Positions 44,032-53,219 of a DNA stretch of 64,000 nt are shown here, piece by piece. The notes under the pieces are model-generated. The model worked only from the letters and a program-made list of their open reading frames with translations. It was not told where the DNA came from and ran no database searches. The DNA lies in the NCBI RefSeq assembly GCF_006864135.1, contig NZ_SADV01000004.1, positions 186,001 to 250,000 on the forward strand. The letters are read 5' to 3'. The translations under genes and the position numbers were made by a program. The DNA is from Lysinibacillus sphaericus. Its GTDB lineage: Bacteria > Bacillota > Bacilli > Bacillales_A > Planococcaceae. How positions within the stretch are numbered: the first letter of the stretch is position 1; each line of letters opens with the position of its first letter.

Positions 44032-44238
44032 ACGAGGAATAGTAAAAACCATTATAAAATAGATATATATATAGATTTGTATCTCGCAAGAAAAAGGGGT
44101 AATTCTGTTCCATGGACAGCCATAAAATTGGCTATCCCATCTAAGCACGTTCGAAAATTAGAGCGCTTAACAGGCATAAAATCTGTAAAGGTTTTTTTCG
44201 GGTTTCAAATAAAAAAATGGAAGGTAGATAATCCTTAA
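44032..44238 (+). pseudogene. Open frame without start, protein-like
   Basis: Sixty-eight codons between TAG and TAA read DIYIDLYLARKRGNSVPWTA, IKLAIPSKHVRKLERLTGIK and SVKVFFGFQIKKWKVDNP, which look like a real C-terminal domain, but there is no ATG and only a TTG within. Likely a truncated gene. Family not recognised. Confidence 0.35.
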
Positions 44239-44299
44239 TTAACACTTTTAAAACCATATGTGTTATAAATAAGCTAATAATTTTTTGGAGGTGTATCAC

Positions 44300-44503
44300 A
44301 TGGATTCAAAGGAAACACCAGAAGAAAAAAGAGAACGTTTAAGACAAAGTGAACTTAAAAATAATCCTACTGGTTCTTTAAATGATGGAATTAATAGAGG
44401 AATTGGCGGTAATTTAACTGGTATGGGTTGGAAAGAGTCGATTGCATTAATTTTATTGTTATTTATCGGATATATCGTATATAAGTTATTTTTTAGTCAA
44501 TAG
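44300..44503 (+). CDS. DUF6366-family small membrane protein
   Basis: 67 residues from ATG 44300, preceded by TTGGAGGTG. The charged head ETPEEKRERLRQSELKNNPT continues into SLNDGINRGIGGNLTGMGWK and a single C-terminal helix IALILLLFIGYIVYKLFF. This pattern (TPEEKRERLRQxELKNNPxG...) is the DUF6366 family of Bacillus-type small proteins. Function unknown. Confidence 0.8.
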   Translation: MDSKETPEEKRERLRQSELKNNPTGSLNDGINRGIGGNLTGMGWKESIALILLLFIGYIVYKLFFSQ

Positions 44504-44621
44504 TATTTGGAAAATTCATATTTTTTATATTGATCAGTCAATCTGGAGAAAACAGACTAAATTTGGCATTTTTAAAATATTCCATGTCTCCCGTAAAAAA
44601 CGGATGGCAGCTTTTATTTTA

Positions 44622-44692
44622 TGCTGTGAGAGCGATCGAAATGGGTAACGGTACGTGTTACTGAATCTAGATGCTCTCACAGCGTTATTTTT
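44622..44692 (+). terminator. Long hairpin, probable terminator of the DUF6366 gene
   Basis: GCTGTGAGAGC / GCTCTCACAGC (44623-44633 and 44673-44683) around a 39-base loop that itself contains GTAAC/GTTAC, followed by GTTATTTTTATT. Confidence 0.6.
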
Positions 44693-44843
44693 ATTGTTTT
44701 AGTAAGCTCAAAGCTGTAAATCGTAATTTAAAATTCAAAGCATCTTCATTTAGTTTCAATTTCACCAAAAAGTTTTCCTACTAAAATCTAAGAGATCAAG
44801 GATTTGGTAAAACTTTAGTCTTTTACTTTTGAGAAAAAATTTT

Positions 44844-44872
44844 AAAAGGGTCACTGAGTTAAGGTGACCCTA
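44844..44872 (-). terminator. GGGTCAC hairpin, minus-strand terminator copy
   Basis: AGGGTCAC / GTGACCCT arms; on the minus strand followed by TTTTAAAATTTTTTC. Same type as 16993 and 57551. No gene recognised just upstream on that strand. Confidence 0.6.
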
Positions 44873-45180
44873 AATGAGGGAGGATGTGACGGTCAACCAA
44901 CGCCACAACCGAATAAGTGTGTGCGATACACTCAATATTAATTTGTGCAAGTAGCTGTTACTTATACATATAAAAACGCATCGTGTCACACGCCTATAAA
45001 AGTCGCCATGCGTAAAGTGAGAAACTTTGTTCAATTTGCATTACTACCATTGGTATTGTGATATGTACGTTTTAATGGAGCAGCCGTTAGAGTGTGTCAA
45101 TTTAAAATAATGTAATTAACAACAATTGCAAAACATACTTTTGGAAGAAATTTTATTATTGTCGAATATTGACTTTATTA
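44873..45180. other. Intergenic region, no gene identified
   Basis: Lies upstream of the minus-strand terminator at 44844, so a small minus-strand gene might be expected; a frame ending THLFGCGVG exists (about 44896-44930) but has no start or ribosome site. Confidence 0.35.
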
Positions 45181-45456
45181 TCACTTAATATGTGAGCTAA
45201 CAATAATAAGAGTAATTCCTGTAAAAAGGCAAATAATTCTCGTCACTGGAATTTTATCAGCTAGTCCAAATAATGCAATGGCAGTCGTTACAATTAAAAC
45301 TGTTGGACCAACCAAAGCAAGCATTGTATTAATATAGAATGCTTTTTCTAAATTATTAAACTTTAGCATCAACAATCCAGCACTTACTTCAATACTTCCA
45401 GACAATACGCGTAAAATAACCATAGCAAGAACCGATTTTTCAATAACTGTCATCAT
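45181..45456 (-). CDS. yqhV: YqhV-family membrane protein
   Basis: 91 residues with three predicted membrane helices: VLAMVILRVLSGSIEVSAGL, MLALVGPTVLIVTTAIALFG and IICLFTGITLIIVSSH. The order LRxLSxxIExxA, NxxLAxVGPxxxI and FTGxxLI matches B. subtilis YqhV (DUF2619). YqhV lies near sporulation genes in Bacillus; its role is unknown. The ribosome site is weak. Confidence 0.8.
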   Translation of the reverse strand: MMTVIEKSVLAMVILRVLSGSIEVSAGLLMLKFNNLEKAFYINTMLALVGPTVLIVTTAIALFGLADKIPVTRIICLFTGITLIIVSSHIK

Positions 45457-45691
45457 CCAATCTTTATAAATAGTTTTTAAAGGTGAAAATGAAATTCTCT
45501 TATATTATATTTCCATCATTAGGATAGTTGTAGACTTCTGTTTTAATATGAAATGCTAAAATCAATATATGTATGATTCGTGTTAATTATTCTTGTTATA
45601 TTATGCTTTATAGTGTTCATTTAATAAGCAATTTTCTAGTTAATAGTTCAAATAGAATCTGTTTTTAGAAATCCATTTTCTACATAGTTTT

Positions 45692-45966
45692 TTAGGGGTT
45701 ATATTTGTATTAGCAACGGGTTAAGTTATTATTTAAAACAACTATCTGTAGCGTATGCTAGCCAAAAATATTATGAAATTCTTCTTAACGAAAGAAAGTC
45801 CATTCAGAAACAAGTAATACTAATACCATTCATAACAATTTCTATTTTCCTTAAATGTTGTATCGCAAAGCTAGTCGTCCATATAGGAACAATAAACGAC
45901 GTTGCTGAACACAAATTTAAAACCGCATATGTCAAAAGAAAAACGAGACGCCAGGATCATTGGTAA
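45692..45966 (+). pseudogene. Open frame without start codon, possible membrane-protein remnant
   Basis: About 90 codons between stops read ISNGLSYYLKQLSVAYASQK, YYEILLNERKSIQKQVILIP and FITISIFLKCC without any ATG. It ends inside the hairpin at 45945. Weak evidence of a decayed gene. Confidence 0.25.
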
Positions 45967-45988
45967 ATCATTGATCCTGGCGTCTTTA
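45945..45988. terminator. Strong GC-rich hairpin terminator
   Basis: AGACGCCAGGATCA / TGATCCTGGCGTCT around a short loop, then TTAATAA. An isolated terminator supports a lost gene upstream. Confidence 0.7.
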
Positions 45989-46371
45989 ATAACCAAAAAG
46001 GTAAAGAACTCACTTCCTCTATAGTTTCTTTTAGGCCCTTAGATAACCGCTGATTATTATTGCTGTAACACTTATAGTCGGACTACTTCCTATAAATTTT
46101 CGTAATTCCTAAATGTACCCAAATTTCTCACGCCTAAATAAAGCTCATATTTAAAAGAGATCGCATTTCTTTTAAAGAAACTCTCTAAAACCGGTTCGGC
46201 GAGATCCTTTTAAAAATCTTTTTTATACGAAATATTGCTAAGAAATGCAGAATAGTTCACCAAGAAAGAGAAATAGTTAACGATAGTCTGTCTTTTCAGA
46301 ATTTTACCTATATTGCTTGTTTTAAAAACTCTATGTTAAGGTAAAATGACAAATTGAATATGCTAAATTTT
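45989..46371. other. Intergenic region upstream of the second cobalamin riboswitch
   Basis: No coding frame. Contains a GAGATC...GAGATC palindromic stretch near 46160-46215 and presumably the operon promoter near 46300-46350 (TTGTTT and TAAAAT with a long spacer, weak). Confidence 0.4.
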
Positions 46372-46680
46372 GGTGGTTCAAATGGAGTTGATTCCATTTG
46401 ATGAAAAGGGAAGTTGGTGAGAGTCCAACACTGTCCCGCAACTGTATTTAGGAGTTCAATAACAAGGCCACTGTTTTGTTTGTCAAAATGGGAAGGTGTT
46501 ATTGTAGCGTTGATCATAAGTCAGGAGACCTGCCACTAAATAAGCATCAATTGACCTACTAGGATAGGGAGGTGTTAGCTACTACATGATCTTTGTGAAT
46601 TCATGTAAATTCACTGTTTATTTGCTCTATCATGCTTTTGTAGATTAACAACTTCTCAAAGGGGTAGAAGTTGTTTTTTT
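46372..46680 (+). promoter_or_regulatory. Cobalamin riboswitch with terminator, upstream of the methylcitrate operon
   Basis: Blocks in order: GGGAAGTTGGTGAGAGTCCA, ACTGTCCCGCAACTGTA, GCCACTG, GGGAAGGTG, GATCATAAGTCAGGAGACCT and GCC (B12 box, ending near 46535). A terminator with arms ACAACTTCT / AGAAGTTGT and seven T follows at 46648-46680, 64 bases before prpC. Cobalamin should switch the operon off, so the B12-independent propionate route is made only when B12 is short. Confidence 0.93.
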
Positions 46681-46700
46681 GTTGTTCTTTCGTGTTTTAA

Positions 46701-46714
46701 TGGTAACGCTTACA
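46701..46714 (-). promoter_or_regulatory. CcpA-binding cre site
   Basis: The minus strand reads TGTAAGCGTTACCA, a full match to the Bacillus cre consensus TGWAARCGYTWNCW. It lies between the riboswitch terminator and the prpC ribosome site, where bound CcpA would act as a roadblock. This adds carbon catabolite repression. Confidence 0.75.
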
Positions 46715-46743
46715 AGAATAATTAAACAAAGGGGTTGTAATGA

Positions 46744-47865
46744 ATGGAGTTAAATTATTCACCAGGTCTCGATGGAATCATTGCCGCTGAAACAAAGCTA
46801 TCTTTTTTAGACACTGTAGGAAGTCAGATTGTGATTCGAGGCTATGATTTGATTGAGTTATCACAAAGATATTCGTATTTAGACATTGTCTACTTAATGT
46901 TGCATGGAGAAATACCAACTACCGAGCAACGAGCTAATTTACAGGTTAAATTGAAATCTAATTACCAGGTTCCACAAGAAATTTTTCAAATTTTCAAGTT
47001 ATTACCTGGTGGGACGCATGCTATGGATGGGCTTAGAACAGGCATTTCGGTGTTAGCAGGCTATGATCAGCAAATCAATGATCGTTCTACTGAAATGAAT
47101 TTGTCGCGAGCATATAGACTTTTAGGTGGTATGCCAAATATTGTAGCGAATAGCTATCGTGTATTAAATGGTCAAGATGTCGTGGAGCCTGATAACCAGC
47201 TTTCCTATAGTGCTAATTTTTATTACATGATAACTGGCAGAAAACCAACTGCTTTAGAAGAAGAAATTTTTGATCAATCACTCGTTTTATATAGTGAACA
47301 TGAGATGCCAAATTCGACGTTTACGGCTCGTGTTATTGCCTCAACACAATCTGATTTGTATGGTGCTTTAACTGGCGCGGTCGCATCATTGAAAGGTAAT
47401 TTACATGGTGGGGCAAACGAGGCAGTGATGTATATGCTTCTTGAAGCCAAAACAGTAGAAGGCTTTGAAACATTGCTGAAATACAAACTGCAAAATAAAG
47501 AAAAGATTATGGGCTTTGGCCATCGTGTTTATATGAAAAAAATGGACCCAAGAGCGCGAATTATGAAAGAGGCTTTACACAAATTATGTTTGCAGCAAGG
47601 AGATCATCGCTTATATCACATGTGTGAAGCTGGTGAAAAAGTGATGGTACAGGAAAAAGGGTTATACCCAAATTTAGATTATTATGCGGCACCAGTGTAC
47701 TACATGCTTGGATTGCCAATTGAAATATATACGCCAATCTTTTTTGGCTCACGAACGATCGGCTTATGTGCTCATGTAATTGAACAGCATGACAATAATA
47801 GATTATTTAGACCTCGTGTCAATTATATTGGCGAGCGTCATAACCTTGAAGAATTGTCGGTATAA
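46744..47865 (+). CDS. prpC: 2-methylcitrate synthase / citrate synthase
   Basis: 373 residues, type I citrate synthase fold of the short PrpC/MmgD group. Catalytic residues: His in SLKGNLHGGANEAVM (about 220), His in GFGHRVYMKKMDPRA (about 259) and Asp in YPNLDYYAAPVYYMLGLP (about 310); Arg in the C-terminal RPRVNYIG. It condenses propionyl-CoA with oxaloacetate; the PrpD and PrpB genes following make this more likely than the TCA role. ATG 46744 with AAAGGGG; an out-of-frame ATG lies four bases earlier. Confidence 0.93.
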   Translation: MELNYSPGLDGIIAAETKLSFLDTVGSQIVIRGYDLIELSQRYSYLDIVYLMLHGEIPTTEQRANLQVKLKSNYQVPQEIFQIFKLLPGGTHAMDGLRTGISVLAGYDQQINDRSTEMNLSRAYRLLGGMPNIVANSYRVLNGQDVVEPDNQLSYSANFYYMITGRKPTALEEEIFDQSLVLYSEHEMPNSTFTARVIASTQSDLYGALTGAVASLKGNLHGGANEAVMYMLLEAKTVEGFETLLKYKLQNKEKIMGFGHRVYMKKMDPRARIMKEALHKLCLQQGDHRLYHMCEAGEKVMVQEKGLYPNLDYYAAPVYYMLGLPIEIYTPIFFGSRTIGLCAHVIEQHDNNRLFRPRVNYIGERHNLEELSV

Positions 47866-47962
47866 TCAAGTTTAACAACTCGCCATAGAGCTGATGGGCA
47901 TTCTGACCAATGTCCATCAGTATACTAATATAGCAAATTCATGCAACGGAGGGAAGATATAA

Positions 47963-49396
47963 ATGATAAAAACAAATGAACTATCTAAGACAGATCAATT
48001 ACTAACTGATATTACCGATTACGTATTAAATACAACGATTACAAGTGAAGAAGCCTACGAAACAGCACATTATGTTTTATTAGATACTATAGGTTGCGGC
48101 ATTTTGGCTTTACAGTATCCCGAATGTACGAAACTACTTGGACCAGTTGTACCCGGTACGGTTGTTCCAAATGGTACGCGTGTTCCAGGAACTTCCTATG
48201 TACTTGATCCAGTGAAAGGTGCTTTCAATATTGGTTGCATGATTCGTTGGTTAGATTACAATGACACATGGCTTGCGGCTGAATGGGGACACCCTTCTGA
48301 TAATTTAGGTGGCATATTAGCAGTTGCGGATTACTTGAGTCGTGTACGTATTGCTGAAGGCAAAGAGCCTCTTAAAATAAAAGACGTTTTAGAAATGATG
48401 ATTAAAGCCCATGAAATTCAAGGGGTATTAGCATTAGAAAATAGTCTGAATCGCGTTGGTTTAGATCACGTATTATATGTCAAAATTGCGACAACAGCGG
48501 TTGTGACAAAGGCATTAGGTGGAACTCGTCAAGAAATTATCAATGCATTATCAAATGCTTGGATTGATAATTCAAGTTTACGAACATACCGCCATGCCCC
48601 AAATACAGGATCAAGAAAATCATGGGCAGCAGGAGATGCGACAAGTAGAGCCGTACAATTAGCCATGATGGCTGTGCAAGGTGAAATGGGTTATGCAACG
48701 GCCTTATCTGCACCTGGCTGGGGATTCCAAGACGTACTCTTTAATAAACAAGAATTAAAGCTTGCAAGACCGCTTACCTCTTATGTTATGGAGAATGTTC
48801 TTTTCAAAGTTTCTTTCCCGGCTGAATTTCATGCGCAAACAGCTGCAGAATGTGCAGTTCATTTACATCATGAAGTGACAAATCGTTTAGATGATATTGA
48901 AAAAGTTGTCATTACGACACATGAATCAGCTATTCGCATCATTGATAAAGAGGGCCCATTGAATAATCCAGCTGACCGTGATCACTGTATTCAATACATC
49001 ACAGCAATTGGGCTGATCTATGGTGATATTATCGCAGACCATTACGAAGATGATGTGGCAGCAGATCCACGCATAGATGAACTAAGAAATAAAATGGTTG
49101 TTGTTGAAGATTCACAATATACGATCGATTACTTAGATCCTGAAAAGCGCTCTATTGCTAATGCTGTTCAAGTTTATTACAAAGATGGGACATCATCAGA
49201 ATTAGTAGAGTGTGAATATCCTTTAGGACATCGTTTCCGTCGTGAGGAAGCATTCCCTAAAATCATTGATAAATTCCAACAAAATATTAGTACACATTAT
49301 TCTCAAAAACAATTAAGTAAAATTAATGAGCTTTGTGCTAATAAAGAGATTCTCGAAAATAGTGCTGTTCATGAATTTGTAGATTTATTCATCTAA
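47963..49396 (+). CDS. prpD: 2-methylcitrate dehydratase (MmgE/PrpD)
   Basis: 477 residues. PrpD features: [80 protein letters not shown] and [18 protein letters not shown]. It dehydrates 2-methylcitrate to 2-methylaconitate without an Fe-S cluster. Strong GGAGGGAAG site. In the Bacillus mmg operon the same order (synthase, dehydratase, lyase) is found. Confidence 0.95.
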   Translation: MIKTNELSKTDQLLTDITDYVLNTTITSEEAYETAHYVLLDTIGCGILALQYPECTKLLGPVVPGTVVPNGTRVPGTSYVLDPVKGAFNIGCMIRWLDYNDTWLAAEWGHPSDNLGGILAVADYLSRVRIAEGKEPLKIKDVLEMMIKAHEIQGVLALENSLNRVGLDHVLYVKIATTAVVTKALGGTRQEIINALSNAWIDNSSLRTYRHAPNTGSRKSWAAGDATSRAVQLAMMAVQGEMGYATALSAPGWGFQDVLFNKQELKLARPLTSYVMENVLFKVSFPAEFHAQTAAECAVHLHHEVTNRLDDIEKVVITTHESAIRIIDKEGPLNNPADRDHCIQYITAIGLIYGDIIADHYEDDVAADPRIDELRNKMVVVEDSQYTIDYLDPEKRSIANAVQVYYKDGTSSELVECEYPLGHRFRREEAFPKIIDKFQQNISTHYSQKQLSKINELCANKEILENSAVHEFVDLFI

Positions 49397-49460
49397 CTTT
49401 TTTCAGCTGTGTTTTATGTATCGAAAGAATAAGTCACTTTATAGTGGGTGTTCAAACATC

Positions 49461-49754
49461 CGCTGAAAGAAGTGCCTCCGGCAGATGTCACGGAATCGGA
49501 AAGGAGTTCAATGTAGAATGTTAGTTTAAAATCATCACATCCATGCGATAACGGCTAACTGCCCTGCATCGGTGTTGCTAACGCTTCGTTAGCACTGCGC
49601 TTTCGGGCAAAAACATCTGTTGCTGTCGCTTCGTTAGCACTGCGCTTTCGCACAAAAAACATCTGCTGCTGCCGCTTCGCTTTCGCACAAAAAACATCTG
49701 CAGGGCTAAGCACAAAACCGATTCTGGGCTCAATTATGCCGCGGCATATTGATT
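49461..49754. repeat. Dispersed palindromic repeat, copy 3, with internal short repeats
   Basis: Begins GCTGAAAGAAGTGCCTCCGG and ends CAATTATGCCGCGGCATATT, the blocks shared with copies 1 and 2. Inside are tandem-like units of GCTGTCGCTTCG...CTTTCGCACAA followed by AAAACATCTG, and a hairpin GCTAACG-CTT-CGTTAGC. The GCTGTCGCTTCG/TTTCGC motif also occurs near 900 and 30553. Its right end runs into the AAAAGGAGG ribosome site of prpB. Confidence 0.75.
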
Positions 49755-49772
49755 AAAAGGAGGTCTTTAAAA

Positions 49773-50687
49773 ATGGCGTGGATTGTCAATGAAGTAATGA
49801 CACAAAAACAATTGGCTGACCAATTTCGAGCTTTACTAACGCGTTCTACTATTTTGAAAATACCAGGAGCTCATGATGCGATGGCAGGCTTAATGGCTAA
49901 AAAAGTGGGCTTTGAGGCATTATATCTTTCTGGAGCTGCCTACACAGCAAGTAGGGGCTTACCTGATTTAGGAATAATTTATTCAAATGAAGTGGCGCAA
50001 CGTGCTAGTGAAATTATCCAAGCTACTAACTTACCAATACTAGTGGATATTGATACTGGCTTTGGCGGTATATTAAACGTTGCACGTACAGCTCGCGAAA
50101 TGGTAGAGGCTGGAGTAGCTGCTGTACAGTTAGAGGATCAAAATCTTCCTAAAAAATGTGGACATTTGAATGGTAAAACACTCGTATCCCAAGAGGAAAT
50201 GATACAAAAAATAAAAATGATTAAACAAATAGCGCCTACTTTAGTTATTATTGCCCGTACTGATGCAAGATCTGTAGAAGGTTTAGAACAGGCTATTTCA
50301 AGAGCAAATGCCTATGTAGCTGCTGGAGCAGATGCTATTTTTCCTGAGGCTCTGCAAACAGAAAAAGAGTTTAAACAATTTGCTAGTGAGCTAGATGCTC
50401 CTTTATTAGCAAATATGACTGAATTTGGGCAAACACCTTATTATACAGCTAAGGAGTTTGAAAAAATGGGCTATTCGATGGTTATTTATCCCGTTACATC
50501 AATGAGAGTAGCAGCCAAAGCATATGAGCGAGTGTTTGACTTAATAAAAAATACGGGGACTCAAAAGGAAGCAATTGAGGATATGCAAACTAGAAGTGAA
50601 TTATATGAAACAATCTCCTATTACAAATTCGAAGATTTAGATAGTGAGTTGGCGAAAACTATCTTACCTAAAGAGGAAATCAAGTAG
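49773..50687 (+). CDS. prpB: Methylisocitrate lyase
   Basis: 304 residues from ATG 49773 (AAAAGGAGGT). ICL/PEPM superfamily: GFEALYLSGAAYTASRGLPD, metal-binding LVDIDTGFGG, the catalytic Cys loop KKCGHLNGK (about 120) and IIARTDARSVEGLE. The Cys loop KKCGH is that of methylisocitrate/isocitrate lyases. It splits 2-methylisocitrate to pyruvate and succinate, closing the methylcitrate route. Its stop codon is part of the hairpin at 50686. Confidence 0.95.
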   Translation: MAWIVNEVMTQKQLADQFRALLTRSTILKIPGAHDAMAGLMAKKVGFEALYLSGAAYTASRGLPDLGIIYSNEVAQRASEIIQATNLPILVDIDTGFGGILNVARTAREMVEAGVAAVQLEDQNLPKKCGHLNGKTLVSQEEMIQKIKMIKQIAPTLVIIARTDARSVEGLEQAISRANAYVAAGADAIFPEALQTEKEFKQFASELDAPLLANMTEFGQTPYYTAKEFEKMGYSMVIYPVTSMRVAAKAYERVFDLIKNTGTQKEAIEDMQTRSELYETISYYKFEDLDSELAKTILPKEEIK

Positions 50688-50720
50688 GAGAAAAGCAATC
50701 TGCTTTTCTCCTCTTTCTTT
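50686..50720 (+). terminator. Hairpin between prpB and the acyl-CoA dehydrogenase gene
   Basis: AGGAGAAAAGCA and TGCTTTTCTCCT pair perfectly around ATC, starting at the prpB stop, followed by CTTTCTTTC. The T run is broken, so partial termination or a processing/stability site is likely. Confidence 0.65.
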
Positions 50721-50734
50721 CAAGGAGGGCTTGT

Positions 50735-52393
50735 ATGGCTAAACTAGAAAACACAATGACGATCTTTACACCTGAGGACTTTCATGATGAGGAAGAGCTC
50801 ATAGCAAAAACGGCAGAGCTTTTCATTAAACAGGATGTCTCACCTAATATTTCAGCTATTGAACAGCATCAATATGATGTCACTCGTCAATTATTTCAAA
50901 AAGCAGGTGACCTTGGTTTACTTGCCATTGAGATACCCGAAGACTATGGGGGGCTTGAACTCAATAAAAAAATTTCGGGGCTTGTTGCAGAAAGAATGGG
51001 CTACGGGGGCTCTTTTAGTGTCTCCTACAATATTCATGCAGGAGTTGGCACATTGCCCTATGTCTATTTTGGGAATGAGTCACAAAAGCTAAAGTACTTA
51101 CCTAAGCTGGCTTCAGGTGAATGGATTGGAGCCTATGCCCTGACTGAGCCAGACGCAGGTTCAGATGCATTACATCCAAAAACAAATGGGATTTTGAATG
51201 AAGATGGTACAGCATGGGTATTAAACGGTGAAAAACAATGGATTACCAATGCCCAGCTAGCAAATATCTTTGTTGTTTTTGCAAAAACAAACGAAGGAAT
51301 GACCGCTTTCATTGTAGAACGTACTTTAACAGGGGTATCTATAGGGCAGGAAGAAGAGAAGATGGGAATTAAAGGGTCTTCGACGGCTACACTTATTTTA
51401 GAGGACGTTGTCGTACCAAGGGACAATGTTCTTGGAGAGGTTGGAAAAGGCCATAAGGTTGCTATGAATATATTAAATATGGCACGCCTAAAGCTCGCTT
51501 TTTCAAACATAGGAACTTCCAAACAGGCACTCCAATTAGCAGTGAATTACGGTAAGGAACGGCAACAATTTCAAAAGCCGATCGTTGATTTTACAATGAT
51601 TCAAGAAAAAATTGCTAATATGGCGATTTTAATTTATGGCGCAGAAAGTGCTGCATACCGAACAGCTGGAGAAATGGATGATGTTATTGAGTTAGAAAGT
51701 AAAGAGTCCATGGTTCAAAAAATAGCCGATTTCGCTATGGAATGTGCACTCAATAAAATCAATTGCTCGGAAGCACTTGGCAAAATTGTAGATGAAGCTG
51801 TTCAAATACATGGCGGATATGGCTATATGCAAGATTATGAAGTAGAACGTTTGTATCGTGACGCAAGAATTAGCCGTATTTTTGAAGGAACAAATGAAAT
51901 CAATCGCTTAACAATTGCTAAAATATTATATAAAAAGCATACGCAAACAGCTTCTACAAAAAATTTTTTAGGAGCGTGCCAACCATCAGATGATAATCAC
52001 CAATATATCCAGCTATCCAAGCATTTAATGCAAATGGCAATGACTGTCATTTCAGCTGCACAAATTAATCTGGAACAAGAACAGGAATACATGCGTCTGT
52101 TGGCTAATATAGCAAAGGATATTTATATCATGGAATCTTCTTTACTGAGAACGGAAAAGGCAGCACATGAAAAAACGAAAAATTTGATGACAGACATATT
52201 GTGCCAAGAGGGTTATCGTAAAATAGAAAAAAGAACAATTGACATTATTGCTGCTGCTGAAACAAATGAGCAAATACGAAAAACATGGCTGGATGATATT
52301 CAACACTTAAACACTCCCCTACATCAGAATCTCTTTATGAAGAAGAGAGAGATTGCAAGAAGTATCATCAACAATCCAAAATCTATTAGTTAA
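50735..52393 (+). CDS. Acyl-CoA dehydrogenase with C-terminal extension
   Basis: 552 residues; ordinary short-chain enzymes have about 380. The core shows GLLAIEIPEDYGGLEL, YALTEPDAGSDALHPKTN, WITNAQLANIFVVFA, MGIKGSSTATLILEDVVVP and RDARISRIFEGTNEINRLTI, whose EGTNEI supplies the catalytic Glu. Residues about 390-552 are a helical extension as in FadE/VLCAD-like Bacillus enzymes. It oxidises acyl-CoA to enoyl-CoA using FAD. Substrate uncertain: isobutyryl-CoA, propionyl-CoA or longer chains. ATG with AAGGAGGG. Confidence 0.9.
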   Translation: MAKLENTMTIFTPEDFHDEEELIAKTAELFIKQDVSPNISAIEQHQYDVTRQLFQKAGDLGLLAIEIPEDYGGLELNKKISGLVAERMGYGGSFSVSYNIHAGVGTLPYVYFGNESQKLKYLPKLASGEWIGAYALTEPDAGSDALHPKTNGILNEDGTAWVLNGEKQWITNAQLANIFVVFAKTNEGMTAFIVERTLTGVSIGQEEEKMGIKGSSTATLILEDVVVPRDNVLGEVGKGHKVAMNILNMARLKLAFSNIGTSKQALQLAVNYGKERQQFQKPIVDFTMIQEKIANMAILIYGAESAAYRTAGEMDDVIELESKESMVQKIADFAMECALNKINCSEALGKIVDEAVQIHGGYGYMQDYEVERLYRDARISRIFEGTNEINRLTIAKILYKKHTQTASTKNFLGACQPSDDNHQYIQLSKHLMQMAMTVISAAQINLEQEQEYMRLLANIAKDIYIMESSLLRTEKAAHEKTKNLMTDILCQEGYRKIEKRTIDIIAAAETNEQIRKTWLDDIQHLNTPLHQNLFMKKREIARSIINNPKSIS

Positions 52394-52419
52394 TTTTCAT
52401 AAACAGGAGGGAAAAGATC

Positions 52420-53205
52420 ATGGTCGATACATTTGCCAATGTAAGTAAAGAAGGTTCCATCGCGATTATTCATTTAGATCATCCACCAGCAAATACGTTG
52501 TCATCAGCAACTATTGAAAATCTTCGTGTCATTTTCCAAGAGCTAGCAGAGGACAAAGAAACAAACGCCATCATTATTACGGGCACAGGGCGATTTTTTG
52601 TAGCTGGTGCAGATATTAAGGAATTTGTTTCTGCTTTTGGGCAACAGGAAAAAGCATTGCAAATGGCCGAGGCAGGTCAAGCTCTATGTGATGAAATTGA
52701 AGCTATGAAAAAGCCTGTTATTGCAGCTATAAATGGTCCAGCCCTTGGTGGAGGACTAGAGTTAGCGTTAGGCTGCCATTTCAGAATCGCTTCGAGTAAT
52801 GCAATTCTTGGCTTACCAGAACTAAAACTTGGGCTACTTCCAACATTCGGTGGCACACAACGACTTAGCAGAATAACGAATCAAGCGAAAGCCCTACAAT
52901 TAATTTTAACAAGTAAACAATTAAGCGCCGACGAGGCACTTCGGCTAGGCATTATTCAACTGGTAACTGAACCGGAGGAACTACTGCCAACTGCAAAAGC
53001 TGTTGCTCAGTCCTTTGTTGATGGTAAAAGTATGACAAGTGTGGCTCGTACAATTGAATGTGTAATGCAGGGCGGCAACGTTCATCTTCAAAAAGGACTG
53101 GAACTTGAACGAACACGTTTTGCTGAGCTATTTTTAACAGAGGATGCTAAAGAAGGTGTTCAGGCTTTTATTGAAAAAAGACAGCCAGAATTTAAACATT
53201 CGTAA
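52420..53205 (+). CDS. Enoyl-CoA hydratase
   Basis: 261 residues, crotonase fold. Oxyanion hole parts FVAGADIKEFVSAF (about 66-79) and INGPALGGGLELALGCHFRI (about 106); catalytic Glu in NAILGLPELKLGLLPTFGGT (about 137). The first catalytic Glu of hydratases lies in GLELALG. It adds water to an enoyl-CoA, here plausibly methacrylyl-, crotonyl- or acrylyl-CoA. AGGAGGGAA site 26 bases after the dehydrogenase stop. Confidence 0.92.
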   Translation: MVDTFANVSKEGSIAIIHLDHPPANTLSSATIENLRVIFQELAEDKETNAIIITGTGRFFVAGADIKEFVSAFGQQEKALQMAEAGQALCDEIEAMKKPVIAAINGPALGGGLELALGCHFRIASSNAILGLPELKLGLLPTFGGTQRLSRITNQAKALQLILTSKQLSADEALRLGIIQLVTEPEELLPTAKAVAQSFVDGKSMTSVARTIECVMQGGNVHLQKGLELERTRFAELFLTEDAKEGVQAFIEKRQPEFKHS

Positions 53206-53219
53206 GGGAGGAATGTAAT

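Noticed and set aside
46308..46517. Minus-strand frame of about 70 codons
   Set aside because: It lies antisense to the cobalamin riboswitch, has no ribosome site and its composition follows from the RNA blocks.
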